From: JBCBKU01 sp965267475
GTDB taxonomy: Bacteria > Pseudomonadota > Alphaproteobacteria > Rhodobacterales > Rhodobacteraceae
DNA: 64,000 nucleotides
Assembly: GCA_965267475.1 (NCBI GenBank)
Contig: OZ254079.1
Location: 1,054,001 to 1,118,000, forward strand
Direction: 5' to 3'
Position numbers and translations under genes: made by a program. Below, piece after piece: positions 1 to 8,565 of this stretch. Every line of letters begins with the position of its first letter. Positions within the stretch are counted from its first letter, which is position 1. The notes under the pieces were generated by a model, which was given only the letters and a program-made list of their open reading frames with translations, did no database searches and was not told the DNA's origin.

Positions 1-536
1 ACCCGGATGCGGCCCTCTATTGGCTTGCCCGTATGCTGGATGGCGGGGAAGACCCACGCTTCCTGGCGCGGCGGATCACGCGGATGTCGGTCGAAGACAT
101 CGGGTTGGCCGATCCGCAGGCACAGCGCCTGTGTCTTGATGCCTGGTCGACCTATGAACGGCTTGGCAGCCCGGAAGGGGAGCTCGCGTTGGCGCAAGCG
201 GTGATCTACCTCGCGCTCGCGCCCAAATCGAACGCATCCTATGTGGCCTATAAGGCTTCGCGCGGGGCTGCGAAGTCGCATGGGTCGGACGCACCACCGA
301 AGCACATACTGAACGCGCCGACACGGATGATGAAGGATCAGGGCTTCGGCAAGGGATATGCTTACGATCATGACCAAGACGAAGCCTTTTCGGGCCAGAA
401 CTATTTCCCCGAAAGCATGAAGCGCGGGATCTATTACCAGCCGGTCGAGCGCGGGTTCGAGCGTGAGATGAAGAAGCGTCTTGATCACTTCGTCGGACTT
501 CGCGCGAAACGGAAGCGCGACGCGGGCGACGGTTGA
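1..536 (+). CDS. rarA: RarA/MgsA AAA ATPase, C-terminal part (5' truncated by window edge)
   Basis: This is the C-terminal 177 residues of the replication-associated recombination protein RarA, an AAA+ ATPase that acts at stalled replication forks. The reading frame is open from base 3, so the start and the Walker motifs lie upstream of the window. The visible part shows the conserved RarA segments DGGEDPRFLARRI and SVEDIGLADPQA, followed by ALAQAVIYLALAPKSN and the ending YYQPVERGFEREMKKRL, which are the tetramerisation and C-terminal regions of the family. It ends with TGA just before crcB, with which it probably forms an operon. The family call is secure; only the 5' end is missing. Confidence 0.95.
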   Translation, partial: PDAALYWLARMLDGGEDPRFLARRITRMSVEDIGLADPQAQRLCLDAWSTYERLGSPEGELALAQAVIYLALAPKSNASYVAYKASRGAAKSHGSDAPPKHILNAPTRMMKDQGFGKGYAYDHDQDEAFSGQNYFPESMKRGIYYQPVERGFEREMKKRLDHFVGLRAKRKRDAGDG

Positions 537-556
537 CAAGCCGCGCGGCGGGGCCG

Positions 557-943
557 ATGCAGCCGCCCATGGTTGGAACAGTCTTGCAAGTGGCCCTTGG
601 TGGCGCAATCGGTGCGGTTCTGCGCTTCGGTGCGGGGCAGGCGGCGCTTCGTTGGGCCGGCGCGGGTTTTCCCTGGGGCACGCTGGCCGTGAACGTGATC
701 GGCTCATTTCTGATGGGGTGCGCGTTCGTGGCGCTGGCGGATGGCAAAGGGGCCGCTGCGCCTTTTCTGATGACGGGCGTTTTGGGCGGTTTCACCACCT
801 TTTCGGCCTTTTCGCTGGACGCGGTCGCCCTGTTTGAACGGGGCGACATCGGTGCCGCGGCAATCTATGTCGTCGCCTCGGTTGCCCTGTCCATTGCGGC
901 GCTGATCGCTGGTATCGCCTTCGCACGTGGGGTCCTCATATGA
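557..943 (+). CDS. crcB: CrcB/Fluc fluoride ion channel
   Basis: A small four-helix membrane protein of the CrcB/Fluc family, which exports toxic fluoride as a dual-topology dimer in the inner membrane. The family signature GGFTTFSAFSLD is present near residue 75, together with the Asn-containing segment PWGTLAVNVIGSF. Three starts are possible: TTG at 533 overlapping the rarA stop, ATG at 557 and ATG at 569. I chose 557 because GGCGGGG lies just upstream; 569 gives a length closer to the shortest homologues. The gene overlaps rluC by four bases (ATGA). I see no fluoride riboswitch here, as expected for an internal operon gene. Confidence 0.92.
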   Translation: MQPPMVGTVLQVALGGAIGAVLRFGAGQAALRWAGAGFPWGTLAVNVIGSFLMGCAFVALADGKGAAAPFLMTGVLGGFTTFSAFSLDAVALFERGDIGAAAIYVVASVALSIAALIAGIAFARGVLI

Positions 944-1977
944 GCCGCGTTCAATTGATCGAGATTGCCGAAGACGAGGCCGCCCAGCGTCTTGACCGTT
1001 GGTTTCGGCGACGGTTCCCTGTCATCAGCCAGGGGCGGATCGAGAAGATGTGCCGGAAGGGTGAGATCCGGGTGGATGGCGGGCGCGTCAAAGCCTCGAC
1101 TCGGCTTGAGGCAGGGCAATCAGTTCGCGTCCCGCCCTTGCCGGATGCGCCGGCCCCGCCTCAGATCGCGCGGGTCAGCGATGCCGACGCGGAACTGATG
1201 CGACGTGCAGTCCTTTGGCGTGACGATCATCTGATCGCCTTGAACAAGCCGCCGGGCCTGCCGACGCAGGGCGGGAGCAAGCAGTCCCGACACGTCGACG
1301 GGCTGGCGGAAGCCTTAACGGACGGGATGGACGACAAACCCCGGCTGCTTCACCGATTGGACAAGGACACGTCTGGCGTGCTGCTTCTGGCCCGCACGCG
1401 GCGGGCGGCTCAGGCCATGGGTCCCGTCATGAAGTCCCGCTCCACCCGAAAGATCTATTGGGCTGCGGTCGCCGGGGTCCCGCGCCCGAAGATGGGTGTC
1501 ATCCGCTATGGTTTGGTCAAGGCGGGGGGTCACGGGAAAGGCGGCGAGGGCGAGAAAATGCGCTGCATCCATCCCGACGAGGTGGATCAGGTTGCAGACG
1601 CCAAGCATGCCGTGACGCATTATGCTGTCCTGGAAGCGATGGGCGGGCGCGTCGCCTGGGCTGCGCTTGAACCCGTGACAGGACGAACGCATCAGTTACG
1701 CGCGCATATGGCCGAGATCGGTCATCCGATTGCGGGCGATGGCAAGTATGGCGGCGGCGGGCAGGAGAATCTTGGCGATGGCTGGGGCGCCGGTCTTGGC
1801 GGCGGGTTAAGCGGCAAGTTGCATCTTCATGCGCGCAGCTTGGTCTTCATCCACCCTGTCACGGGGGCCGAGATCCACGTCACCGCACCCTTGCCTAAAC
1901 ACATGGCTGACAGTTGGGCTCAGTTCGACTGGCTGGTCGGGGATGTACCGTCGGATCCGTTCACGGAAGAGGAATAG
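940..1977 (+). CDS. rluC: RluC-type 23S rRNA pseudouridine synthase
   Basis: A 345-residue RluA-family pseudouridine synthase, most like RluC, which modifies uridines of 23S rRNA. The N-terminal S4 RNA-binding domain covers roughly residues 15-75. The catalytic motif HRLDKDTSGVLLLAR follows near residue 133, with the catalytic Asp after HRL. The C-terminal segment GRTHQLRAHMAEIGHPIAGD is typical of the family. A glycine-rich stretch around residues 270-285 is somewhat longer than usual. The start overlaps the crcB stop (ATGA), which indicates translational coupling. RluC rather than RluD is inferred from the S4 sequence and the operon context, so the exact target sites are uncertain. Confidence 0.9.
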   Translation: MSRVQLIEIAEDEAAQRLDRWFRRRFPVISQGRIEKMCRKGEIRVDGGRVKASTRLEAGQSVRVPPLPDAPAPPQIARVSDADAELMRRAVLWRDDHLIALNKPPGLPTQGGSKQSRHVDGLAEALTDGMDDKPRLLHRLDKDTSGVLLLARTRRAAQAMGPVMKSRSTRKIYWAAVAGVPRPKMGVIRYGLVKAGGHGKGGEGEKMRCIHPDEVDQVADAKHAVTHYAVLEAMGGRVAWAALEPVTGRTHQLRAHMAEIGHPIAGDGKYGGGGQENLGDGWGAGLGGGLSGKLHLHARSLVFIHPVTGAEIHVTAPLPKHMADSWAQFDWLVGDVPSDPFTEEE

Positions 1978-1979
1978 CC

Positions 1980-2690
1980 ATGGCTGAGTGGGCGGCAAAG
2001 CGATTCTGGAAAGATGCGATCGTCGTCGCGGAGGGCGCGGATTGGGCGGTTGAACTGGATGGGCGGCGTCTGAACACCCCGGGCCGATCGCCCATGCTTC
2101 TACCGACCAGGGCCCTTGCAGTTGACGTTGCGTCAGAATGGGCGGCCCAGGGAGAGGCGGTGGACCCGGGTTCGATGCCCTATACACGCAGCGCCAATTC
2201 AGCAATCGATACGGTGCGGCCAGGGCGCGATGCCATTGCCCGGCAACTCTCCGAATATGCCGAAACGGATCTGACCTGTTACCGAGCCACTGCCCCGGCC
2301 GAGCTTGTAGCCCGGCAGCGTACAGCTTGGGATCCGCTTTTGGACTGGGCGGCCGAGCGAGCCGGAGTTCGGTTGCGCGTGACGGCAGGCGTGATGCCGG
2401 TCCAACAACAAGATCAGGCGAATCCGGCGTATTTCCAAATAGTTAACACATTTTCGGACTTCGAGTTGGCAGGATTGTACGAATTGATTGTTCTGTCCGG
2501 GTCAATTGTGATCGGGTTGGCGACCGCACAGAATCACATATCACCCGAGCACGGCTGGGATGCCTCACGCATTGATGAGACCTGGCAGGCCGAGCAGTGG
2601 GGTAGGGATTCTGAGGCTGAAGCCGAGGCCGACCTGAAGCGCGCCGCTTTTTTGCATGCCGCTGGTTTCCTGCAAAAATCACGCAGATAG
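1980..2690 (+). CDS. ATP12-family F1-ATPase assembly chaperone
   Basis: A 236-residue protein of the ATP12 family, the chaperone that binds the F1-ATPase alpha subunit during assembly in mitochondria and alphaproteobacteria. Recognisable segments are KRFWK near the N-terminus, the LDGRRLNTPGR motif, then YAETDLTCYRA and W(D)PLLDWA, and near the C-terminus the sequence WGRDSEAEAE. The start at 1980 follows a clear GGAAGAGGAAT ribosome-binding sequence two bases after the rluC stop. In many Rhodobacterales a HAD-family hydrolase gene sits between rluC and this gene; here it is absent. The run after the stop has no obvious terminator. Confidence 0.88.
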   Translation: MAEWAAKRFWKDAIVVAEGADWAVELDGRRLNTPGRSPMLLPTRALAVDVASEWAAQGEAVDPGSMPYTRSANSAIDTVRPGRDAIARQLSEYAETDLTCYRATAPAELVARQRTAWDPLLDWAAERAGVRLRVTAGVMPVQQQDQANPAYFQIVNTFSDFELAGLYELIVLSGSIVIGLATAQNHISPEHGWDASRIDETWQAEQWGRDSEAEAEADLKRAAFLHAAGFLQKSRR

Positions 2691-2771
2691 GCGCATAATT
2701 TTTGGGCACTACCTTTTCGCGCGGCAGAAAATCTGGCCTCAAGCTAGGACCTATTAAAGCCTTGATTACCC

Positions 2772-2801
2772 TTGACGTTGCGGCGCCTTTCACGAGAATA
2801 T
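2772..2801 (+). promoter_or_regulatory. Candidate promoter for bztABCD
   Basis: A TTGACG element at 2772-2777 is followed after 18 bases by GAATAT at 2796-2801, about 100 bases before the bztA start. The leader between them and bztA contains a short inverted repeat, ACCGGA-CT-TCCGGT, near 2837-2850. The -35 is good and the -10 is weak, as is common in alphaproteobacteria. No operator was recognised. Confidence 0.35.
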
Positions 2802-2899
2802 CGCCCATCGTGGACTGGGGAGGTCCGTATAACAAACCGGACTTCCGGTGACCAAAAAAGCATCTGTTCAACCGGATGCTCGATCAGGATGAGGTAAAC

Positions 2900-3916
2900 A
2901 TGAACAAGACGTATATCATTGGCGCTGCTTTGGCGGCTGGCCTTGCGGCGGGCGCCGCATCGGCGGGCACGCTGGACGACGTGAAAGCACGTGGCGCGCT
3001 GAACTGTGGCATCTCGACCGGCCTTGTGGGTTTCGCGTCGCAAGATGCCAACAACGAGTGGCAGGGTTTCGACGTGTCGATCTGCCGCGCCGTTGCAGCG
3101 GCCGTTTTTGGCGATCAGACCAAGGTCAACTATGAGCCAGTGACCAACAAGGTCCGGTTCGAAGTTCTGAACTCGGGCAAGATCGACATGCTGTCCCGGA
3201 ACACGACCTGGACATTCTCGCGCGACACCGACCTGAAGCTCGAATTCGTCGGCGTGAACTACTATGACGGACAGGGCTTCCTCGTGCCGAAGGAATTCGG
3301 TGTGACATCGGCCAAAGAACTTGATGGTTTCTCGGTCTGCATTCAGCAGGGCACGACGACCGAACTGAACCTGGCCGACTTCTTCCGGATCAACAACATC
3401 GAGTATGAACCCATCTCGATCTCGACCGCTTCGGAAGCTCAGCAGCAGTATCTGGCCGGTGCATGCGACGTCTATACGACGGACGCATCGGGTCTGGCCG
3501 CGACGCGTGCCGCCTTCGAGAACCCGGACGAGCATGTCGTTCTGCCTGAAATCATCTCGAAAGAGCCGCTCGGCCCGCTCGTGCGTCATGGTGACCACGA
3601 ATGGGGTGACGTTGTGCGCTGGACGCTCAACGCTCTGATCGCCGCAGAAGAACTCGGCATCACCTCGGCCAACGTCGCTGAGCTTGCCAAGGGCACCGAC
3701 AACCCGGAAATCAACCGGATGCTCGGCGCTGAGGGCGACCTGGGTGCGATGATCGGCCTTGAAAGCGACTGGGCCGTGAACGTGATCTCGGCAGTCGGCA
3801 ACTATGGCGAAGTGTTCGAACGCCACATCGGTGAAAACACACCGATCGGTCTGTCGCGCGGCCTGAACGCGCAGTGGACCGAAGGCGGCCTGCTCTACGC
3901 ACCGCCTTTCCGGTAA
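2900..3916 (+). CDS. bztA: General L-amino-acid ABC transporter, periplasmic binding protein
   Basis: A 338-residue periplasmic solute-binding protein of the AapJ/BztA type, which delivers glutamate, glutamine, aspartate, asparagine and other L-amino acids to the BztBCD complex. The N-terminus is a signal peptide, MNKTYIIGAALAAGLAAGA, ending at an ASAG-like cleavage site. Family segments include GVLNCG-like RGALNCGIST near residue 37, FDVSICRAVAAAVFGD, and DVYTTDASGLAATRA. The chosen ATG at 2900 follows GAGGTAAAC; an upstream ATG at 2876 would add eight residues before the signal peptide and is unlikely. It is the first gene of the operon and is separated from bztB by a terminator-like hairpin, which should make it the most abundant product. 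Confidence 0.95.
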   Translation: MNKTYIIGAALAAGLAAGAASAGTLDDVKARGALNCGISTGLVGFASQDANNEWQGFDVSICRAVAAAVFGDQTKVNYEPVTNKVRFEVLNSGKIDMLSRNTTWTFSRDTDLKLEFVGVNYYDGQGFLVPKEFGVTSAKELDGFSVCIQQGTTTELNLADFFRINNIEYEPISISTASEAQQQYLAGACDVYTTDASGLAATRAAFENPDEHVVLPEIISKEPLGPLVRHGDHEWGDVVRWTLNALIAAEELGITSANVAELAKGTDNPEINRMLGAEGDLGAMIGLESDWAVNVISAVGNYGEVFERHIGENTPIGLSRGLNAQWTEGGLLYAPPFR

Positions 3917-3926
3917 CGACACCAAG

Positions 3927-3958
3927 GGGCGCGGTTCAAAAGGGACCGCGCCCTTTTT
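3927..3958 (+). terminator. Intercistronic terminator/attenuator between bztA and bztB
   Basis: A perfect nine-base stem, GGGCGCGGT at 3927-3935 and ACCGCGCCC at 3945-3953, is followed by five T residues. It lies 10 bases after the bztA stop inside the operon. Such a leaky terminator fits the usual excess of binding protein over permease. Confidence 0.85.
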
Positions 3959-4029
3959 CTATGCGGCAGATGGCGGTGAACCGTGGTCCGCCGACAGCAC
4001 AAAAAGTGCCGGTTCAGGAGGCATGATAC

Positions 4030-5247
4030 GTGACCGCTTACAGCGATCCCCCATCACAGAAATTTTCGCTCGGGATGCTTGTCAACGATACGCGGTATCG
4101 GGGCATCACCTTCCAGATCATCGCGCTCCTTGCCCTCGTCGCCGCAACCAGCTGGCTGGGTTGGAACGCCGTCCAAAACCTTGCTGCGCTGGGCCAGGAC
4201 ATCTCGTTCAAGTTTCTCGGCGAACCCGCGGGCTATGACATTCGTCGCCCGCTGATCGAATTCAGCAGTACGGACACCCATTGGCGGGCCGCCATCGTCG
4301 GCATCCTGAACACGCTTTTGGTTGCATTTCTGGGCTGCGTCACCGCAACGATCGTCGGGATCATTGCCGGTGTCTTGCGCCTGTCGAACAACTGGCTCGT
4401 CGCCCGATTGATGTCGTTTTACGTTGAGATCTTTCGGAACATCCCGGTTCTCATCTGGATCCTGATTGTCTTCTTTTACCTGGCCAATGCCTTGCCGCGC
4501 CCGCGCGACTTCATGGGCGATAACCCAAGCGCCACGATGTATCTTTGGAACAGCGTCGCTTTCACAAACCGAGGCGTCTATATCCCAGGCCCGGTATGGG
4601 GTCCCGGGTCATGGGTTGTTGTCGCCACGTTCCTGGCATCGCTGGTCGCGATCTGGGGGTATCGTCGGTACGCGCTGAACCTTTTGTTCAGCACAGGCAA
4701 ACTGCTTCCGACCTTCTGGCCGTCGATCGGCATTCTGATCATTCCAACCGTGCTGATGTATTTCATCATGGGCCAGCCGGTCACGCTGGAATTTCCGGTG
4801 CTGCGCGGTCCGAATTTCCGCGGCGGCATCGTCATGCTTGGACCGATGATCGCGCTCTGGTGGGCGCTGGCACTTTATACCGGCGCCTTTATCGCGGAAA
4901 ACGTGCGGGCCGGGATCCTGGCCGTGTCCCATGGCCAAACCGAAGCCGCGGCAGCGCTGGGCATTCGTCCGAACCGGATCATGTCACTGGTTGTGTTGCC
5001 GCAGGCTTTGCGCGTGATCATCCCACCTCTGATCTCGCAATATCTGAATCTGACCAAGAATTCGTCCCTGGCCGCAGCGGTTGGCTTTGCAGATATCACT
5101 GGCACGCTGGGCGGCGTGACACTGAACCAGACGGGCCGATCTTTCGAGGCAATCCTTTTGCTGATGGCATTCTATCTGGCGATTTCACTGGGGATCTCGG
5201 CGATCCTGAACGTCTACAACAACTCAGTGAAGCTGAAGGAGCGTTGA
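4030..5247 (+). CDS. bztB: Amino-acid ABC transporter permease BztB/AapQ
   Basis: A 405-residue inner-membrane permease of the general L-amino-acid transporter. It has the His/Glu/Gln/Arg/opine-type permease domain, split by a long insertion as is usual for BztB/AapQ. The N-terminal transmembrane helix is near residues 25-45, and the permease core begins near residue 90 (NTLLVAFLGCVTATIVGII). The EAA loop that contacts the ATPase is visible as EAAAALGIRPNRIMSLVVLP near residue 305. The start is GTG at 4030, with AGGAGG at 4017-4022 at good spacing; the ATG at 4023 is out of frame. bztC follows after one base. Confidence 0.95.
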   Translation: MTAYSDPPSQKFSLGMLVNDTRYRGITFQIIALLALVAATSWLGWNAVQNLAALGQDISFKFLGEPAGYDIRRPLIEFSSTDTHWRAAIVGILNTLLVAFLGCVTATIVGIIAGVLRLSNNWLVARLMSFYVEIFRNIPVLIWILIVFFYLANALPRPRDFMGDNPSATMYLWNSVAFTNRGVYIPGPVWGPGSWVVVATFLASLVAIWGYRRYALNLLFSTGKLLPTFWPSIGILIIPTVLMYFIMGQPVTLEFPVLRGPNFRGGIVMLGPMIALWWALALYTGAFIAENVRAGILAVSHGQTEAAAALGIRPNRIMSLVVLPQALRVIIPPLISQYLNLTKNSSLAAAVGFADITGTLGGVTLNQTGRSFEAILLLMAFYLAISLGISAILNVYNNSVKLKER

Positions 5248-5248
5248 G

Positions 5249-6544
5249 ATGAGCGACCGCCAATCCTTCGCTTTCGTCCGGACCGAGACGATCCCCGAAG
5301 CACCACCGCCTGCATCGGAAACCGGCGCCATCAAATGGCTTCGGGAAAACCTGTTCTCATCCGTGACCAATTCGGTCCTGACGCTTCTGGCGCTTTATGC
5401 AATCTACGCGATCCTTGCGGCCATCGTGCCTTGGATCGTCAACGGAACCTGGCAGGGCAACTCGATCCGTGACTGCCGCGAAATCCTAGATGGCGTCTCG
5501 GGCGGGTGCTTTGCAGTGATCCGGGAACGTTGGCCGCAACTTCTGTTCGGGACCTTCCCACAAACGGAATACTGGCGTGCAGTGCTCGCCTTCGTGATGC
5601 TTTGGGTCGCGCTTGCGCCGATCTTGTTCTTCAACCTGCCACGGGTCATGTTGTGGTTCACGGGGCTTTTCCCATTTATCGCCTATTGGCTGATCTGGGG
5701 CGGCTCAATCTGGATTCCGATCTTTGCCCTTGCGGGCGTGGCGTTGGGCTATGCCGTCTTCAAGGCCATGGAAGAAAGATCCTTCTTCGGTGCCATCGTG
5801 GTGGCCCTGTTCGCCATGGTTGCCTTCTGGATCCTGGCCACCGCGCCGCTTGCCAACCTTGTGAACGGGATCATCCCAATTGAACTTCTGGCCGTCACCT
5901 CCTCGGATATCGGCGGGTTCATGATCAACTTCATCTTGGGAACGACCTGCATCTCGCTGTCGCTTCCCTTGGGGATCGCTCTGGCCCTCGGGCGGCAGTC
6001 CAATTTGCCAATCATCAAATCGATCTGCGTGATCTTCATTGAGTTTATCCGTGGCGTGCCGCTGATCACGCTTCTTTTCGTGGCTTCGGTGTTGCTGAAC
6101 TACTTCCTGCCACCGGGCACCAATTTTGACCTGATCCTGCGGGTGATCATCATGATCACGCTGTTTGCCGCGGCTTATATCGCCGAGGTGATCCGGGGTG
6201 GTCTGGCCGCCTTGCCGCGCGGCCAGTATGAGGCGGGCGACAGTCTGGGCCTTGATTACTGGCAGTCCATGCGGCTGATCATCCTGCCCCAGGCGCTCAA
6301 GATCTCGATCCCCGGGATCGTGAACATCGCCATTGGCCTCTTTAAGGACACCACGCTTGTGTCGATCATTTCGATGGCGGACGTCCTGGGCATGATCCGC
6401 GAGCGAATCTTCAATACCCCCGAATGGTTCGGGGTCTATTGGGAGCTTCTGGGCCTCGCAGCGATCATGTTCTTCGTCTTCTGCTACGGAATTTCACAAT
6501 ATTCGCAGTGGCTGGAGCGCCAACTGCAAACCGAACGTCGATAG
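5249..6544 (+). CDS. bztC: Amino-acid ABC transporter permease BztC/AapM
   Basis: The second permease subunit, 431 residues, pairing with BztB to form the membrane channel. About eight hydrophobic segments are visible. The permease core starts near residue 215, and the EAA loop reads YEAGDSLGLDYWQSMRLIIL near residue 330. The extended hydrophobic N-terminal half is characteristic of AapM/BztC and not of ordinary polar amino-acid permeases. The start at 5249 is preceded by GAAGGAGCG. It begins one base after the bztB stop, and bztD follows 11 bases later. Confidence 0.95.
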   Translation: MSDRQSFAFVRTETIPEAPPPASETGAIKWLRENLFSSVTNSVLTLLALYAIYAILAAIVPWIVNGTWQGNSIRDCREILDGVSGGCFAVIRERWPQLLFGTFPQTEYWRAVLAFVMLWVALAPILFFNLPRVMLWFTGLFPFIAYWLIWGGSIWIPIFALAGVALGYAVFKAMEERSFFGAIVVALFAMVAFWILATAPLANLVNGIIPIELLAVTSSDIGGFMINFILGTTCISLSLPLGIALALGRQSNLPIIKSICVIFIEFIRGVPLITLLFVASVLLNYFLPPGTNFDLILRVIIMITLFAAAYIAEVIRGGLAALPRGQYEAGDSLGLDYWQSMRLIILPQALKISIPGIVNIAIGLFKDTTLVSIISMADVLGMIRERIFNTPEWFGVYWELLGLAAIMFFVFCYGISQYSQWLERQLQTERR

Positions 6545-6555
6545 GGAGCCGCGAT

Positions 6556-7344
6556 ATGGCAAACGCTGAGGAAACGCTGAACCAGACGTCGGGCATGACG
6601 GTCTCGGACGAGGTTGCGATCGAAATCCGCGACATGAACAAGTGGTACGGCACGTTTCACGTGCTCCGCGATATCGATCTGACAGTGTATCAGGGCGAGC
6701 GGATCGTGATCTGCGGACCGTCAGGATCGGGCAAATCCACGCTGATCCGCTGCATCAATGCGCTGGAAGAACACCAAAAAGGCACGATCACGGTCGATGG
6801 GACGCTTTTGTCCTCGGACATCAAGAACATCGACACGATCCGCTCGGAAGTCGGGATGTGCTTTCAGCACTTCAACCTTTTCCCGCATCTGACGATCATG
6901 GAGAATTGCACCCTTGCGCCGATCTGGGTCCGGAAGACACCCAAGAAGGAAGCCGAGGAAACGGCAATGCACTTCCTCGAAAAGGTGAAGATCCCGGATC
7001 AGGCGCAGAAGTATCCGGGCCAGTTGTCGGGCGGGCAGCAGCAGCGGGTGGCGATTGCGCGATCCTTGTGCATGCGACCGCGGATCATGCTTTTTGATGA
7101 ACCGACCTCGGCGCTGGATCCGGAAATGATCAAGGAAGTGCTCGACACGATGATCGAGCTTGCCGAAGAAGGCATGACGATGCTTTGCGTGACCCATGAA
7201 ATGGGCTTTGCCCGCCAGGTGGCGAACCGGGTGATCTTCATGGACCAAGGCCAGATCGTCGAGCAAAACGAACCGGAAGAGTTTTTCAACAATCCGAAGT
7301 CGGACCGGACACAACTGTTCCTAAGCCAGATCCTCGGTCACTGA
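6556..7344 (+). CDS. bztD: Amino-acid ABC transporter ATPase BztD/AapP
   Basis: The 262-residue ATP-binding subunit that powers uptake by BztABC on the cytoplasmic face. Walker A is GPSGSGKST near residue 56, the Q-loop is CFQHFNLFPHL, the ABC signature is LSGGQQQRVAIARSL near residue 158, and Walker B is IMLFDEPTSALDP near residue 180, followed by the switch histidine in CVTHEMGFA. The start at 6556 follows TAGGGAGCCGCGAT. It is the last gene of the operon and is followed by two tandem hairpins before the convergent sixA. Confidence 0.96.
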   Translation: MANAEETLNQTSGMTVSDEVAIEIRDMNKWYGTFHVLRDIDLTVYQGERIVICGPSGSGKSTLIRCINALEEHQKGTITVDGTLLSSDIKNIDTIRSEVGMCFQHFNLFPHLTIMENCTLAPIWVRKTPKKEAEETAMHFLEKVKIPDQAQKYPGQLSGGQQQRVAIARSLCMRPRIMLFDEPTSALDPEMIKEVLDTMIELAEEGMTMLCVTHEMGFARQVANRVIFMDQGQIVEQNEPEEFFNNPKSDRTQLFLSQILGH

Positions 7345-7364
7345 CCTGTGCCGCGAGGGCGGGC

Positions 7365-7408
7365 GGAAATCGTCACGATTTCCGTAACGATTTTCGTGTC
7401 GAAAATCG
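7365..7408. terminator. Two tandem hairpins between bztD and sixA (convergent)
   Basis: The first is an eight-base perfect stem, GGAAATCG at 7365-7372 and CGATTTCC at 7376-7383 with loop TCA. The second is a nine-base perfect stem, CGATTTTCG at 7388-7396 and CGAAAATCG at 7400-7408 with loop TGT. They lie between the convergent ends of bztD and sixA and could stop transcription from both sides, though neither is followed by a long T run. The second hairpin has a close relative at 33186-33208. Confidence 0.55.
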
Positions 7409-7411
7409 GGA

Positions 7412-7915
7412 TCACTCCAGATCACGCGGAACTGTGAAATTCAGGATATGCCCGCCGCCCCATGCGATATCGGCCCAGGACGCCACATCAAAGGATATGA
7501 CGGTTGTCGCGGCGGTGGGGTAATCGGCAAACCGGTCGTGAGCGGGCCGGTCGGCGACCAGCCGGGCCGCGAAATCCGCAAATCCGGGATTGTGACCGAT
7601 AAGCAGAAGCGTTTGGGCTGATCCTTCCCGGGCGACAGTCATGATCTCTGTCGAAGACGCATGGTAAAGGCGCCGGTCCTGGCTTGCCGGAACAGCCGTC
7701 GGAAAGGCGGGGGCCATGCCGGCCCATGTCTCGATCGTTCGTTTCGCGCCCGACAGGACAACTGCATCCGGCACTTGCCCGTGTTCGGCCAGCCATTGGC
7801 CAATCCGTTGCGCAGATTGCCGCCCGCGATCGTTCAAGGGGCGGTCATAGTCCTGAAGGCCGGCGGTTGCCCAGCTCGACTTCGCATGACGGGTCAGGAT
7901 CAACGTCAATGTCAT
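7412..7915 (-). CDS. sixA: SixA-like phosphohistidine phosphatase (histidine phosphatase superfamily)
   Basis: A 167-residue member of the histidine phosphatase (phosphoglycerate mutase-like) superfamily, SixA branch, which dephosphorylates phosphohistidine proteins. The catalytic RHAKSSW motif is at residues 9-15, and the second histidine lies in LLIGHNPGF near residue 115. The start at 7915 overlaps the stop of the upstream 4Fe-4S gene (ATGA). In-frame codons further upstream would add a non-homologous leader and were rejected. It is the last gene of the minus-strand run that starts at yidC. The actual substrate in this organism is unknown. Confidence 0.85.
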   Translation of the reverse strand: MTLTLILTRHAKSSWATAGLQDYDRPLNDRGRQSAQRIGQWLAEHGQVPDAVVLSGAKRTIETWAGMAPAFPTAVPASQDRRLYHASSTEIMTVAREGSAQTLLLIGHNPGFADFAARLVADRPAHDRFADYPTAATTVISFDVASWADIAWGGGHILNFTVPRDLE

Positions 7916-8565
7916 TGGTGGAACTGCGCCATGTGATAGGCCGATTGGCCATCGACCCGGCCGAAAGCCTGGCTGACCGGGCAGGCGCGCCGCACGGCGC
8001 ATCCCCGGTTCATGCAATCCTGGCCGGGTTCGGTGTCCAGATAAGCGTGACAGGCCGCAAGATCATAGCCATGGCCTGACAAGGCACCGACAGGGCAGGC
8101 CGTCTGGCACGGCTTGTCCCGGCAAGTCTGGCAAGGGATGGCAGGCGTCGCGGAAAGATCGATCTTTTCGGGCAACGCGATCGCACCACGGAAGGACACC
8201 ATCAGACCGGCCGTATCGTGGACGAGCAGACCGACCGGAGACGGCCATGCCCTGCCAGAGCGTTCCGCCCAGCGCTGAAAGGGCTGATAAGGCGGGCCGC
8301 CGAACGGGAACAATGCCGTTCCGCCGAGTGACTGAGCAAGTGCGTCGACCACCCGTTCGGACCAACGATCCATCGGATCCCGCCCGCCGTCCTGCGATTC
8401 CGGTTCTGACGTGAAATGCGCCCAAAACCCCGGCTCCAACGGCCCGAGAAGGACAATCGTGCCTGTCCCTTCGGGCGCCCTGTCATCATCGCTGGGGTGA
8501 AACGCGCCAAGGATATCCAGGGAAACCGCATGGCATGCGCTTTGGATTGCGGCGTAGCCGCTCAT
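7912..8565 (-). CDS. QueG-like 4Fe-4S ferredoxin-domain protein
   Basis: A 217-residue protein resembling the iron-sulfur portion of epoxyqueuosine reductase QueG but shorter. The C-terminal half holds two cysteine clusters: CQTCRDKPCQTACPVGAL near residue 143 and CMNRGCAVRRACPV near residue 182, enough for two 4Fe-4S centres. The N-terminal half has no motif I recognise. The B12-binding and HEAT-repeat parts of true QueG are not evident, so queuosine synthesis should not be assumed. It overlaps argB and sixA by four bases each (ATGA), so it is co-translated with both. Confidence 0.75.
   Translation of the reverse strand: MSGYAAIQSACHAVSLDILGAFHPSDDDRAPEGTGTIVLLGPLEPGFWAHFTSEPESQDGGRDPMDRWSERVVDALAQSLGGTALFPFGGPPYQPFQRWAERSGRAWPSPVGLLVHDTAGLMVSFRGAIALPEKIDLSATPAIPCQTCRDKPCQTACPVGALSGHGYDLAACHAYLDTEPGQDCMNRGCAVRRACPVSQAFGRVDGQSAYHMAQFHQ

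Noticed and set aside
2744..3925. Long open frame of 393 codons antisense to bztA
   Set aside because: It mirrors the codon structure of bztA, which has a clear family match and signal peptide; the antisense translation has no recognisable domain.
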